NCBI GenBank assembly: GCA_964021645.1
Contig: CAXIAD010000003.1
Location: 1-64,000 of the forward strand
Source of the DNA: CANLDA01 sp964021645
GTDB lineage: Bacteria; Pseudomonadota; Alphaproteobacteria; Rhodobacterales; Rhodobacteraceae
Reading direction: 5' to 3'
DNA: 64,000 bases
The translations under genes and the position numbers were made by a program. Every line of letters begins with the position of its first letter. The stretch's first letter is position 1. Of this stretch, positions 23,807-32,859 are shown piece after piece. The notes beneath the pieces are model-generated. The model saw only the letters and a program-made list of their open reading frames with translations. It searched no databases and was not told the DNA's origin.

Positions 23807-25008
23807 CTCGTGTTGTCGTGACGGGAATTGGAGCGGTTTCAGCCTGTGGCCTGGGTGCAAAAACACTTTGGCAGGCGGCAATGTTGGGAAATAGTGGTGT
23901 GCGTCCGGTGGTTTTTCCAAAGCTCGAAAATCAGCGTGTTGGACATGCCGCAGCCCTGTCTAAAGAAACATTGAAGCAGGTTAATGACGTTGCGGCGCAT
24001 CGTATGCGTGACCCGGTGGCCTGCTATGCACTTGTTGCAGCGCGCGAGGCTGTTGCGCAGGCTGGATTGCAAGAAGACGATTTTGGCGATGCGTGCGGCG
24101 TTTCGATTGGCTCGGGTTTTGGTGGTGGCAAGACGTTGGACGACAACTATATGGCGTTTGGCGACGATAGTAAAACGCGTCTTGACCCGATGGCCGTACC
24201 AAAAATAATGAATAATGCAGCTGCCAGTTGGGTGTCGATGGAATTTGGTGCGACGGGGCCACTTTATTGTGCTGCTACAGCCTGTTCATCAGGCAGCCAG
24301 TCTATCGGGCTTGCCTATCAAATGCTGCGCTCTGGTCTGGTGGATCGTTGCCTTGCTGGAGGAGCAGAAGCTTGCCTAGAGGCGGGAGTGTTTCGTGTTT
24401 GGGAGCTGCTGCGTGTAATGACCGCGTCTGTAAACCGTCCTTTTTCCAAAGATCGTAATGGTATGACATTGGGAGAAGGCGCCGGTATTTTGGTCCTGGA
24501 AACTCTGGAGAGTGCTCAGGCCCGTGGTGCCGAAATATTATGCGAATTGGTAGGGTATGGAACTAACTCAGATGCAGGGGATCTTTTGCGCCCAAATCCT
24601 GAACGCGCAGCAGCATGTATGCGTCAGGCGTTGAAAACTGCGCAACTCCAACCCGCGAACATTGGTTATATTAATGCGCATGGGACTGGTACTGTAGCCA
24701 ACGATGTTTCAGAAGTTGGCGCTATTCGCTCAGTTTTCGGAGATGAACTTTCCACAGTTGAAGTATCGTCAACGAAGCCAGTTCATGGGCACGCACTCGG
24801 CGCGGCTGGAGCGTTGGAATTGATTGTGACCATTCAGGCCCTCAGATCGCAAATAGCGCCTCCTACGATCAATTTTACAGGGGCAGATCCGAAGATTGGG
24901 CTTGATCCGGTAGCAAATGAGGCGCGCCCGGTGAAAACCCGGGCGATGATGTCCAATTCGTTGGCTTTTGGCGGGATAAACGCATCTCTCATTGTTGCCT
25001 GTGTCTGA
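23803..25008 (+). CDS. Beta-ketoacyl-ACP synthase (FabF-like)
   Basis: 401-residue thiolase-fold condensing enzyme from a GTG start. The catalytic Cys161 lies in ATACSSGSQS, His293 in NAHGTGT, and Lys325/His330 in TKPVHGHALG, a complete KAS I/II set (Cys-His-His). It should condense malonyl-ACP with an acyl primer. It overlaps the ACP gene upstream and its stop overlaps possible starts of the MaoC-like gene. No ketoreductase, acyltransferase or thioesterase domain is present, so it must borrow these from primary metabolism or make a short ketoacyl product. Confidence 0.9.
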   Translation: MTRVVVTGIGAVSACGLGAKTLWQAAMLGNSGVRPVVFPKLENQRVGHAAALSKETLKQVNDVAAHRMRDPVACYALVAAREAVAQAGLQEDDFGDACGVSIGSGFGGGKTLDDNYMAFGDDSKTRLDPMAVPKIMNNAAASWVSMEFGATGPLYCAATACSSGSQSIGLAYQMLRSGLVDRCLAGGAEACLEAGVFRVWELLRVMTASVNRPFSKDRNGMTLGEGAGILVLETLESAQARGAEILCELVGYGTNSDAGDLLRPNPERAAACMRQALKTAQLQPANIGYINAHGTGTVANDVSEVGAIRSVFGDELSTVEVSSTKPVHGHALGAAGALELIVTIQALRSQIAPPTINFTGADPKIGLDPVANEARPVKTRAMMSNSLAFGGINASLIVACV

Positions 25009-25018
25009 AGATGGCGGC

Positions 25019-25795
25019 ATGATACCTGTCATCCGAATGACGGGTGGCTTGAGTGCTGTTGGATGTGCATCTCTTCGTGACTTATTGTCCAAAATGGTGC
25101 CGTCGGGATCGAAGCGGGGATCAGGTGTTCCATTGATTGCACCCGCGATGATGTTGGGGCGCGCTGAGGCATTGCCCATACTTAACAATATTTGGGCCCC
25201 TGCGGGGTCCGCACTAATCCACGAAACTCAGACATTCCGGCGATCTTGTGCCTTGCAGCCGGAACAAGAACTTGGCCTCCAATTCGACAAGAAGCATGTT
25301 GAGACTGCGATCGAATTAAACTTTGGTATTCTGTGTGATGACGTTCCGGTTGGAAACATGCAAAGCCGGTTACGACTTGTGTCCCAAGAAACAATTTCTG
25401 CACTAAAGGGTAGCATTTTCCCAGAGCGGCTAAATGGACCACATGTTGTGTGGCAGATGACAGCTGACTTTGGCAGAAGTGAAGTAGGAGAGTATTTGCG
25501 TCTTTCGGGAGACCCAAATCCTATTCATCGTGATGACACTGCAGCCCAAGCGGTGGGACTAGAAAAGGCAGTTGTGCCTGGCATGATGATCGCAGGGATA
25601 TTGGAATATATACTGCCCACAGAAGCAGTTTCCGAACAAAAAATAAGGTTCATGGCGCCGGTATCGGTAGGGCAGAGTTTGCGTCTTGGTATTTTGACTA
25701 GAGGTGAAGGGATGCGAAGGATTTTTGTCGTTCGCACAGATGGAGTTCTAGCAGCCATAGCCGATATCACCTTGAATTTGGAGCGGATAGCCTGA
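25019..25795 (+). CDS. MaoC-like dehydratase (hot-dog fold)
   Basis: 259 residues from the ATG at 25019 (GTG at 25001 is an alternative). The C-terminal half carries the MaoC/R-hydratase motif YLRLSGDPNPIHRD, with probable catalytic Asp165 and His170, followed by AQAVGL and VVPGMMIAGI. The N-terminal 140 residues probably form a degenerate second hot-dog, as in other two-domain MaoC proteins; this is inferred from length and layout. It is the third gene of the ACP-ketosynthase operon and could dehydrate a 3-hydroxyacyl-ACP to an enoyl product. Confidence 0.8.
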   Translation: MIPVIRMTGGLSAVGCASLRDLLSKMVPSGSKRGSGVPLIAPAMMLGRAEALPILNNIWAPAGSALIHETQTFRRSCALQPEQELGLQFDKKHVETAIELNFGILCDDVPVGNMQSRLRLVSQETISALKGSIFPERLNGPHVVWQMTADFGRSEVGEYLRLSGDPNPIHRDDTAAQAVGLEKAVVPGMMIAGILEYILPTEAVSEQKIRFMAPVSVGQSLRLGILTRGEGMRRIFVVRTDGVLAAIADITLNLERIA

Positions 25796-25911
25796 ATCTG
25801 GACGACCAAAGATGGCAGCTCTCTTTGTTAGCGATGCTGTAAGGAATGTCGAACATGATTAAAGGTCATAGCACAACAACCCTCCAGAAATTGCTCTATA
25901 GGTGTGGTGTG

Positions 25912-25936
25912 CCCCTGAGGAAACTTGTGTCAGGGG
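25912..25936. terminator. Hairpin after the MaoC-like gene
   Basis: CCCCTGA (25912-25918) and TCAGGGG (25930-25936) with an 11-base loop. It lies in the 198-bp gap between the converging ACP operon and rfbDA. There is no clear T-run. Confidence 0.4.
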
Positions 25937-25993
25937 ATAGAGACAGCCCTATCGGAGCAAGTCTCCAAAAGGACAACCTTTGAAGCGTTCAAC

Positions 25994-26863
25994 TCACAGC
26001 AAGTCTAAGAGATACCTACCATAATCGGTTTTTCGAAACAATTTTGCCCGTTCGCGCAATTGTTCGGCACTGATCCAACCCTGTTCAAATGCAATTTCTT
26101 CGGGGCTACCTGTCTGCAAACCTTGGCGTTGTTCCAGCGTGCGTACGAAGTTTCCGGCATCCAGCAAGCTCGCGTGGGTGCCTGTGTCTAACCAAGCATA
26201 ACCACGCCCCATCAACTCCACTGACAGGGATCCATCATGTAAATAGCTTTCAAGTAGAGTAGTAATCTCAAGCTCGCCACGCTCTGACGGCTTCACTTGA
26301 CGCGCTCGTGCCGGTGCCGAGCCATCCAAAAAGTAAAGCCCAGTTACAGCGAAGTTTGAGGGAGGTTCAGATGGTTTTTCGATGATCGATTGGGCTTTAC
26401 CATATTCGTCAAAACCCACCACGCCATACCGCTCAGGATCCGCAACGCGGTATCCAAAGACTGTGCCACCGCTAGGCTGAGCGTTCGCTCGGGCTAGAAC
26501 ATCGGGGAGGCCGTGCCCGAAGAATATGTTATCACCCAAAACCAAGGCTGAGGGAGATCCGTCCAGAAAGTCTTCGGCCAGAATAAACGCCTGTGCCAAG
26601 CCATCAGGTGAGGGTTGTTCGATATAGGTAAACGACATGCCCCATTGGCTGCCATCCTCAAGCAATCGTTTGAACTGATCCTGATCCTGAGGGGTGGTAA
26701 TGATAGCGACTTCGCGGATACCAGCCAGCATCAGGACGCTTAAAGGATAGAATATCATTGGTTTGTCGTAGACAGGCAGCAACTGCTTGGAAGTACCCAT
26801 AGTAATTGGATATAGCCGTGTACCTGACCCGCCGGCCAAGATAATTCCTTTGCGAATACTCAT
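25994..26863 (-). CDS. rfbA: Glucose-1-phosphate thymidylyltransferase
   Basis: 289 residues with the nucleotidyltransferase start GIILAGGSGTRLYPIT, followed by SKQLLPVYDKPMIFYP and LGDNIFFGHGL, all typical of RfbA/RmlA. It makes dTDP-glucose from glucose-1-phosphate, the first step to dTDP-rhamnose in surface glycans. It is one base downstream of rfbD. rfbB and rfbC, normally in the same operon, are not in the window. Confidence 0.94.
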   Translation of the reverse strand: MSIRKGIILAGGSGTRLYPITMGTSKQLLPVYDKPMIFYPLSVLMLAGIREVAIITTPQDQDQFKRLLEDGSQWGMSFTYIEQPSPDGLAQAFILAEDFLDGSPSALVLGDNIFFGHGLPDVLARANAQPSGGTVFGYRVADPERYGVVGFDEYGKAQSIIEKPSEPPSNFAVTGLYFLDGSAPARARQVKPSERGELEITTLLESYLHDGSLSVELMGRGYAWLDTGTHASLLDAGNFVRTLEQRQGLQTGSPEEIAFEQGWISAEQLRERAKLFRKTDYGRYLLDLL

Positions 26864-26864
26864 T

Positions 26865-27713
26865 TTATGCTTCCTCTAGTGCCGACAGCACCTGCGTCAG
26901 CCCCTGCCGCCAATCAGGGCGGGAAATGTCAAATTGTTGAGCTGTGGTAGAACAATTCAAGCGCGAATTCAAAGGTCTTTGAGCGGGCGTCGGATATGAC
27001 GATGTTGAAATGTCCTCTACTGAGACGTTTTTGCCGGATTGGCGAAATATCTCGCGCGCGAAATCGGCCCAACTTACATCGGCTTCACCTGTAAAATGAT
27101 AGACGCCTGATTTCTCTGGTGAACTACGCAATTGTTTGGCAATTGATACGCAAGCAGAAGCAATGTCAGTCGCAGGTGTCGGGCCACCAATTTGATCCCC
27201 GACGATGGTCAGGTGATCGCGGGCTTCCGCCAATCGTAACATCGTTTTTACAAAGTTTTTTCCATGTGCCGAAAATACCCAGCTGGTGCGGAGAATTGCA
27301 TGGGCGCCACCTGCTGAGGCAACCGCATGTTCGCCAGCTAACTTCGTAGCCCCGTACACTCCGAGAGGACCAGTCGCGTCGTTGGGTGAAAATGGCGCGG
27401 TTCCAGCGCCATCAAATACATAGTCAGTAGAAATTTGCACAAAAGGAATGCCCCGCTCTGCTGCAGCTTTCGCCATGGCAGCCGGAGCTTTGGCATTGAT
27501 CAATTCTGCAATTACCGCGTCACCCTCGGCATTATCTACTGCTGTATATGCCGCTGCGTTGATAATTGCATCGGCGTCGTGGGCTTGTATCACTGCAGCG
27601 CAGACACTGGGGTCCGTCAAATCGGCTTGATCTCTACTTAGGGTGACCACGCCAGGGTGTCGCTGCAGTTCTTTTGCGACCTGACCGCTTTGGCCGAATA
27701 CTAATATTCTCAA
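26865..27713 (-). CDS. rfbD: dTDP-4-dehydrorhamnose reductase
   Basis: 282-residue extended SDR enzyme. The NADP-binding start is ILVFGQSGQVAKEL, the catalytic Tyr/Lys pair is in YGATKLAGE, and STDYVFDG is present. It reduces dTDP-4-keto-rhamnose to dTDP-L-rhamnose. It forms a two-gene unit with rfbA. Confidence 0.92.
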   Translation of the reverse strand: MRILVFGQSGQVAKELQRHPGVVTLSRDQADLTDPSVCAAVIQAHDADAIINAAAYTAVDNAEGDAVIAELINAKAPAAMAKAAAERGIPFVQISTDYVFDGAGTAPFSPNDATGPLGVYGATKLAGEHAVASAGGAHAILRTSWVFSAHGKNFVKTMLRLAEARDHLTIVGDQIGGPTPATDIASACVSIAKQLRSSPEKSGVYHFTGEADVSWADFAREIFRQSGKNVSVEDISTSSYPTPAQRPLNSRLNCSTTAQQFDISRPDWRQGLTQVLSALEEA

Positions 27714-27914
27714 TGTCTTATCCTCGTCACGATATCTAAAATTGACGTGTCGGCTGATGCTTGGTGTTCAAGCTGTATGGGAAATCACGTTGCGTGGCGT
27801 TTGTAAAAGCTGTCTTTGATCTCGACTGTTGGCGTTCTGTTAGTGAAAGCATAGGTTAACCTTGGATGACACTCAATCGCTGCCGGACAATCTAGAGGTG
27901 GCTTCTTATCCGTT

Positions 27915-28535
27915 TTAACGAGGTGGGCGGGCCCGATACACAGGCAAATACCAACCAAAATGTAGTGATCCAGCGCGCAGGCTCCATGTAATCAGAGTGC
28001 ACAGACCAAGGGCATGTAACTGTGCTACACCGACTTCTATTGCGATCACGGCGCTGACAGACCCGAGTAATGCGGCCGTGGCGTAAATCTCTCCCTGTTT
28101 CAGTAACAGCGGCACTTCGTTGCAAACAACATCACGCATTAAGCCACCCATGCATCCTGTTGAAATGCCCATAAGGACAATGATCACGGGCGAGTGCCCT
28201 AGGCTATGAGCAACGCCAGTCCCAGCGGCGACAGCAATGCCTAATGCAAGGCTATCTAACCATAATAAGAGTCTGTATCGGCTTTCGACGAGATGTGCCC
28301 CAAAGAACACGACAAAGGCGGCCGCCACGGCAATGCCAATATAGGTGGGTTTTTCTATCCAGAAAACCGGATTGCGGTCCAATAGCAAATCTCGCAATGT
28401 CCCGCCGCCCAATGCTGTCAAGCAGGCTACAAAGGCAAAGCCCACGATATCAAGCTGCGCGCGGCTGGCTACAAGTGCACCAGTTAGTGCAAAGATTATC
28501 ACAGAGGCATAGTCCAGTAGTGCAAGTGCCGTCAT
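27915..28535 (-). CDS. TRIC-type cation channel family protein (UPF0126)
   Basis: 206-residue membrane protein with two copies of the UPF0126/YicG module; each has a glycine-rich GGG/GG-LRD motif (TALGGGTLRDLLLDR near residue 40, GCMGGLMRDVVCNE near 130). About seven hydrophobic segments are visible. Prokaryotic TRIC homologues are trimeric potassium-permeable channels; the role in this cell is not known. It overlaps rnhA by four bases at the end of an operon starting with ispH. Confidence 0.88.
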   Translation of the reverse strand: MTALALLDYASVIIFALTGALVASRAQLDIVGFAFVACLTALGGGTLRDLLLDRNPVFWIEKPTYIGIAVAAAFVVFFGAHLVESRYRLLLWLDSLALGIAVAAGTGVAHSLGHSPVIIVLMGISTGCMGGLMRDVVCNEVPLLLKQGEIYATAALLGSVSAVIAIEVGVAQLHALGLCTLITWSLRAGSLHFGWYLPVYRARPPR

Positions 28536-28996
28536 GCAGGTTTTCTGGACTTAAATGGAGCCATGCCAGCACGGGCCAATTCGTCTGCTTTTTCGTTTTC
28601 GGGGTGGCCTGCATGCCCTTTGACCCACTCCCACGTAACGCCATGGCGTTCCTGAGCAGAGTCTAGCCGTTGCCAAAGTTCGGCATTTTTAACAGGTTTT
28701 TTGGCCGCGGTTCGCCAACCGTTTTTTTTCCAGCCATGGATCCAGGTGGTAACTCCATTTTTCACATAGGTGCTATCAGTGAAAATGGTGATTTCTGAGG
28801 CGCGCTCAAGTGTTTCAAGAGCCATAATGGCGGCCATAAGTTCCATTTGATTATTGGTGGTGTCGCGCGCGCCGCCAGACAATTGACGCTCTTTCAAGAT
28901 CGAACCATCATCTGTTGCACGCATGAGAACACCCCAGCCGCCGGGGCCGGGATTTCCAGAGCACGCTCCATCGGTATATGCATATAAATTAGCCAT
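28532..28996 (-). CDS. rnhA: Ribonuclease HI
   Basis: 154-residue RNase HI that cleaves RNA in RNA-DNA hybrids. The catalytic acid residues are visible: Asp in AYTDGACSGNPG, Glu in NNQMELMAA, Asp in IFTDSTYV, and the last Asp in NEKADELAR. Length is normal. It overlaps the methyltransferase by eight bases and the channel gene by four. Confidence 0.95.
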   Translation of the reverse strand: MANLYAYTDGACSGNPGPGGWGVLMRATDDGSILKERQLSGGARDTTNNQMELMAAIMALETLERASEITIFTDSTYVKNGVTTWIHGWKKNGWRTAAKKPVKNAELWQRLDSAQERHGVTWEWVKGHAGHPENEKADELARAGMAPFKSRKPA

Positions 28997-29579
28997 GGGC
29001 GGTCAGGGATATCCAATCTGAGGTGCTACCGTCTAGCCCAATTCCACTGCCAAAGGTACGATTTGTGACGTTTAGCGCGCTATTTGTGACAAGTCGAACA
29101 AGTTCATCCTCGGAATAGTAGGTATATCGGCGGCCGATCTTGTCTCGCTGTTCGCCTTGACCAAGCTTCATACCTATGTGAAACCGCCCGCCGGGCTTAA
29201 GAGCCTGGGCAAGCGAAGCTAAATAGCGAGGCATGTCCGCGCGCGGCGCGTGCAATAATGAGAAGTTTGCCCAGATTCCATCATAAAGGTTCACCCCGGA
29301 GATGTCGTCAAATGTGACGTGCAGTGTGGTGACGTTCGGGTGTCGGCTGGCCAGTGAGATCATTTCCAAACTTGCATCTGATGCGGTTACCTTTAGTCCG
29401 TGATCGGCCATAGTTGCGGCGCAGTGACCAGGCCCACAACCAAGGTCTAAAACATGCCCGCCAGCCGGAATGTCCCCAATAAATGCCAGTAATTGTTTAT
29501 CAATCGCATCCGCCTTGGTCAGCTCCGCGTATTCAGTGGCTTGGGCGTCATAAATAGAGATGGTTTTTGGGTCACTCAT
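28989..29579 (-). CDS. Class I SAM-dependent methyltransferase
   Basis: 196-residue methyltransferase with motif I VLDLGCGPGHCAA and acidic motif II VTASDASLEM. The substrate is unknown. The ATG at 29579 is chosen because GGAG precedes it; a frame to 29642 adds unrelated residues. It lies between ispH and rnhA on the same strand, but no functional tie to either is evident. Confidence 0.85.
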   Translation of the reverse strand: MSDPKTISIYDAQATEYAELTKADAIDKQLLAFIGDIPAGGHVLDLGCGPGHCAATMADHGLKVTASDASLEMISLASRHPNVTTLHVTFDDISGVNLYDGIWANFSLLHAPRADMPRYLASLAQALKPGGRFHIGMKLGQGEQRDKIGRRYTYYSEDELVRLVTNSALNVTNRTFGSGIGLDGSTSDWISLTAHG

Positions 29580-29715
29580 AGGCGCTCCAATGCAAGTTGG
29601 CCTGTAATAGCCACATAATTTGTGAAACTGTTTTTCATTCAACGCAGGGCCTTGGGCTGGATAAAGTTGTGTCTTTGGTAATCGTTGAAAACTGACAGTG
29701 TTGCAAAGAGATCAA

Positions 29716-30681
29716 TTACACATCCTGTGGTAACTCAATATCTCGTAGGACGCGGGGCACCTTGAAATTCACACGTTCAACGGCGGTTTCGACCTGCTCG
29801 ACAGTTACGTCGTACCGTTCGCGAAATGCGTCGATTACTTCGTTCACCAACACTTCGGGAGCTGATGCACCCGCGGTGATGCCTAGGTTAGAAATCCCCT
29901 CAAGTGCACGCCAGTCAATTTCCTCAGCGCGTTGTACGAGCTGTGAGTAACTACAGCCATTATTCGCACCGACCTCAACTAACCGCCGAGAATTTGACGA
30001 ATTTGGCGCACCCACCACAAGAATTGCGTCCACCATGGGGGCGATGGCTTTTACGGCCTCTTGACGGTTGGTCGTCGCATAACAAATGTCTTCTTTGTGG
30101 GGGCCAACGATATCGGCAAACCGGGCCCGAAGGGCGGCAATAATACCGATCGTGTCATCCACCGACAAAGTTGTTTGCGTCACGAAGGCTAGTTTGCTTG
30201 GGTTTCGTACTTCGATGTGGGCAACATCGGATTCAGTTTCAACAAGTAGGACTTCACCTTGAGGTAGCTGTCCCATGGTCCCAATTGTTTCTGGATGGCC
30301 AGCGTGGCCGATCATAATGATTTGCAGACCAGCATCTGAGTGACGCTCTGCTTCGATATGTACTTTGCTCACCAAAGGACATGTGGCATCGACATAAATC
30401 ATTTTCCGCCGCTCTGCCTCTTCAGGCACAACTTTGGCAACCCCATGAGCGGAGAAGATGACCGGACGGTCATCTGGACAGTCTGAAAGCTCTTCTACAA
30501 ACACCGCACCCTTGGCGCGCAGCCCATCAACCACAAATTTATTGTGTACAATTTCATGGCGCACATAAACGGGTGCGCCCCATTTTTGCAGGGCCATCTC
30601 AACGATTTTGATGGCTCGGTCTACACCGGCGCAAAATCCGCGTGGGGCGGCAAGAAAAACAGTCAGGGTTGGCTTGGTCAT
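29716..30681 (-). CDS. ispH: 4-hydroxy-3-methylbut-2-enyl diphosphate reductase
   Basis: 321-residue IspH (LytB), the last enzyme of the MEP isoprenoid pathway. Three conserved cysteines for the Fe-S cluster are visible: PRGFCAGVDRA, DATCPLVSKVH and DICYATTNRQ. The His pair in HEIVHN and HAGHPE and the Glu in TNRQEAV are also present. Length and motif order are normal. Confidence 0.96.
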   Translation of the reverse strand: MTKPTLTVFLAAPRGFCAGVDRAIKIVEMALQKWGAPVYVRHEIVHNKFVVDGLRAKGAVFVEELSDCPDDRPVIFSAHGVAKVVPEEAERRKMIYVDATCPLVSKVHIEAERHSDAGLQIIMIGHAGHPETIGTMGQLPQGEVLLVETESDVAHIEVRNPSKLAFVTQTTLSVDDTIGIIAALRARFADIVGPHKEDICYATTNRQEAVKAIAPMVDAILVVGAPNSSNSRRLVEVGANNGCSYSQLVQRAEEIDWRALEGISNLGITAGASAPEVLVNEVIDAFRERYDVTVEQVETAVERVNFKVPRVLRDIELPQDV

Positions 30682-30762
30682 CTCGGCTCTCTCTAGTTAA
30701 CACAGAGGTAAGCGCTTGTGTCTCACAGGTCCAGCCCTAGCTATATGACTTTCGGATGTTGT

Positions 30763-31134
30763 TTAAAGCGAGGCCTCAAACTTTGCGATTTCTTCGTTCA
30801 AGATTGGCGCAGACATCGTCATGGAATGAATGCCCATTATGGTTGTCAATTGTATAACTTCCATAATTTCGGCACGAGTGGCACCTGCACGCAACGCATT
30901 TTGGATGTGTCGGCGCACACCCGGCGCCCAAAGGTGGGTGGTCGCTGCATTGATCGCTATGAAAATCAGCTCTTTGTATTTTTGCTCTAGTGGGCCAGTT
31001 GTCTGTGGAACTGAACGAAAATGCAGGAATCCCTCAAGATATTCGGGATCCATTTTTGCCATCTCATCCCAAACGGGATTCCAATCGTCTGTCAGGCGCT
31101 GGGCGGCTGTGTATGGGAACTGGGTGTCACTCAT
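30763..31134 (-). CDS. Carboxymuconolactone decarboxylase-family protein
   Basis: 123-residue protein of the CMD fold: KELIFIAINAATTHLWAPGVRRH followed by ALRAGATRAEIMEVIQLTTIMG. It has no cysteine pair, so it is not an AhpD-type peroxidase; it is more like the catabolic CMD branch, which acts on lactones or beta-keto acids. It starts at 31134 with GGAGGA as ribosome site overlapping the stop region of the TPP enzyme, and is the last gene of the catabolic operon. Exact reaction unknown. Confidence 0.82.
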   Translation of the reverse strand: MSDTQFPYTAAQRLTDDWNPVWDEMAKMDPEYLEGFLHFRSVPQTTGPLEQKYKELIFIAINAATTHLWAPGVRRHIQNALRAGATRAEIMEVIQLTTIMGIHSMTMSAPILNEEIAKFEASL

Positions 31135-31138
31135 TTTG

Positions 31139-32848
31139 TCATCCTCCACGATGTTTGAAGCTATCACGACGGAAGCTATAGAGCGCGGCAGGATCGACCG
31201 AAACATCCACTACGGCTGGCTTGCCGCACTCAAGTGCAGCCTTAATGGCATCGGCGGTTTCATCTAGTGTTTCCGCCTTGTACCCTTTCGCACCGTACAA
31301 CTCGGCCAACTTATCAAAGGGTGGGCTAGACACGTCTGCACCGATGTACCTCTCGCCAAAGAAGTCACGTTGATAGGCTTTTTCTGCACCCCAGCACTTA
31401 TTGTTCATCACAACAGTGACGGTATTGATCCCATGATCCACAGCGGTAGAAAGCTCCGACACGGTCATACCAAACCCTCCATCTCCCATCAGGCTAATTA
31501 CAGGGCGATCAGGCATCGCGAGTTTAACCCCTAGACCACATGCAAACGAGAAACCGACAAGGCCAAAGTCCAGCGGCGTAAATAGGCTTTTATGATGCCA
31601 GTAATTCAAGTTGTCAGTTGCTTGCAGGCATAACGTACCTGCATCCATGGTGTAGGCTGCATCTTTAGGCGAAACATTCCGCAAGGTTCGAAATAGTCCC
31701 GAAGGCTGTATCAAGTTAGGATTTTGATCTGGCCGATACAAAGACGGGTCATCTGCAATATCGCGTTTGCGCAGAAACTCTTGGCGTTCAATTTGATAGG
31801 CCGCAGTCCAACTGTCTGCAACACTACGATTGTCGAGCTTTTTGACCGCGGCCACCAACTGAACAGCGGCAGTCGGCGCGTCTGCGAGAATACCAAGAGC
31901 AATTGGAAAGTAGCGGCCAATCGCCGTTGGCTCCTGTTCTATGTGAATGATTGCAGCATCGGGATTGATGTTATCGTAGGTATAGAATGTTGCATTAAAT
32001 CCAAGGCGAGTGCCAAGTGCTAGAATAACATCCGCTTCCTTAACTAGACGCGAGGCTACTGCGTTACCACGTGGCCCCATCTGGCCAGCATTCAAAGGGT
32101 GCCCAAACGGGATAGCATCGCCGTGACCGGGGGATGTGACAATCGGGCTATTAAGGGCTTCTGCTAACGCAAGCGCTTGATTGTGTGCTTCGGTGTTTTT
32201 AATTCCGCCACCGGCAATAATTACAGGCCGTTTAGCGTCGCGGAGCATTTTTGCCGCTTGGACGATAGCATCGCTTGCCCCAGCAGCCGGAGCATAAGTT
32301 CGGTAGCTTTTGGGTTTGGGAAGGGGAGCGAAATCAGCCTCACCAGATAGAACGTCGCGTGGCAGGTTTAGATGCACCGGGCCACGGCGGGGTGCCATTG
32401 CTACTCGAAATGCCTCACGAAACATTTCTGGTACGCGATCAGTGCTCGTCGCTGTCCATGTCTTCTTTGTGATTGGCTTGAATAAGGCGTCCTGATCGAC
32501 TTCTTGAAAGGCATCTTTGTGGACGTGAGACGTTGACAGAGCCCCGGCAATTGACACAATCGGTGAATAGGCGGCCATAGCTTGGGCAAGACCAGTAACG
32601 AGGTTTGTCGCGCCCGGACCATTCTGGCCTGCGAGAACAACTCCCGCTTTGCCACTCGCTCTTGCGTAGCCATCTGCCATATGGGTTCCGGTGCGCTCGT
32701 CGTGCACGCCAATTAGTTTGATCTCTGGCGCATCATATAGCGCGTCAAACATTTCCATTGTGGCAGAACCAATTAGGCCGAAGACATATTCGACTTTTTC
32801 CGCCTTGAGCGCCTCTACGGCGGCTTGTCCGCCAGTCATGCTGGTCAT
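31139..32848 (-). CDS. Thiamine-pyrophosphate-dependent enzyme (acetolactate synthase-like)
   Basis: 569 residues, three-domain TPP enzyme. The cofactor-activating Glu51 is in VHDERTGTHMADGYAR, and the TPP/Mg motif is GDGGFGMTVSEL followed by MNNKCWG. The middle domain is VIIAGGGIKNTEAHN. Several blocks (GLIGSATME, FQEVDQDALFK) recall sulfoacetaldehyde acetyltransferase, but that enzyme has a different residue pattern around the Glu, so I keep the general name. It could decarboxylate a 2-oxo acid. It sits 12 bases after the hydrolase and upstream of the CMD gene. The ATG at 32848 follows a GAGG site. Confidence 0.85.
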   Translation of the reverse strand: MTSMTGGQAAVEALKAEKVEYVFGLIGSATMEMFDALYDAPEIKLIGVHDERTGTHMADGYARASGKAGVVLAGQNGPGATNLVTGLAQAMAAYSPIVSIAGALSTSHVHKDAFQEVDQDALFKPITKKTWTATSTDRVPEMFREAFRVAMAPRRGPVHLNLPRDVLSGEADFAPLPKPKSYRTYAPAAGASDAIVQAAKMLRDAKRPVIIAGGGIKNTEAHNQALALAEALNSPIVTSPGHGDAIPFGHPLNAGQMGPRGNAVASRLVKEADVILALGTRLGFNATFYTYDNINPDAAIIHIEQEPTAIGRYFPIALGILADAPTAAVQLVAAVKKLDNRSVADSWTAAYQIERQEFLRKRDIADDPSLYRPDQNPNLIQPSGLFRTLRNVSPKDAAYTMDAGTLCLQATDNLNYWHHKSLFTPLDFGLVGFSFACGLGVKLAMPDRPVISLMGDGGFGMTVSELSTAVDHGINTVTVVMNNKCWGAEKAYQRDFFGERYIGADVSSPPFDKLAELYGAKGYKAETLDETADAIKAALECGKPAVVDVSVDPAALYSFRRDSFKHRGG

Positions 32849-32859
32849 GTGCAATGTCC

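Noticed and set aside
31139..32848. Naming the TPP enzyme sulfoacetaldehyde acetyltransferase (Xsc)
   Set aside because: Some blocks are similar, but the pattern at the TPP Glu (HDERTG) differs from Xsc as I recall it, and no phosphotransacetylase or taurine gene is adjacent.
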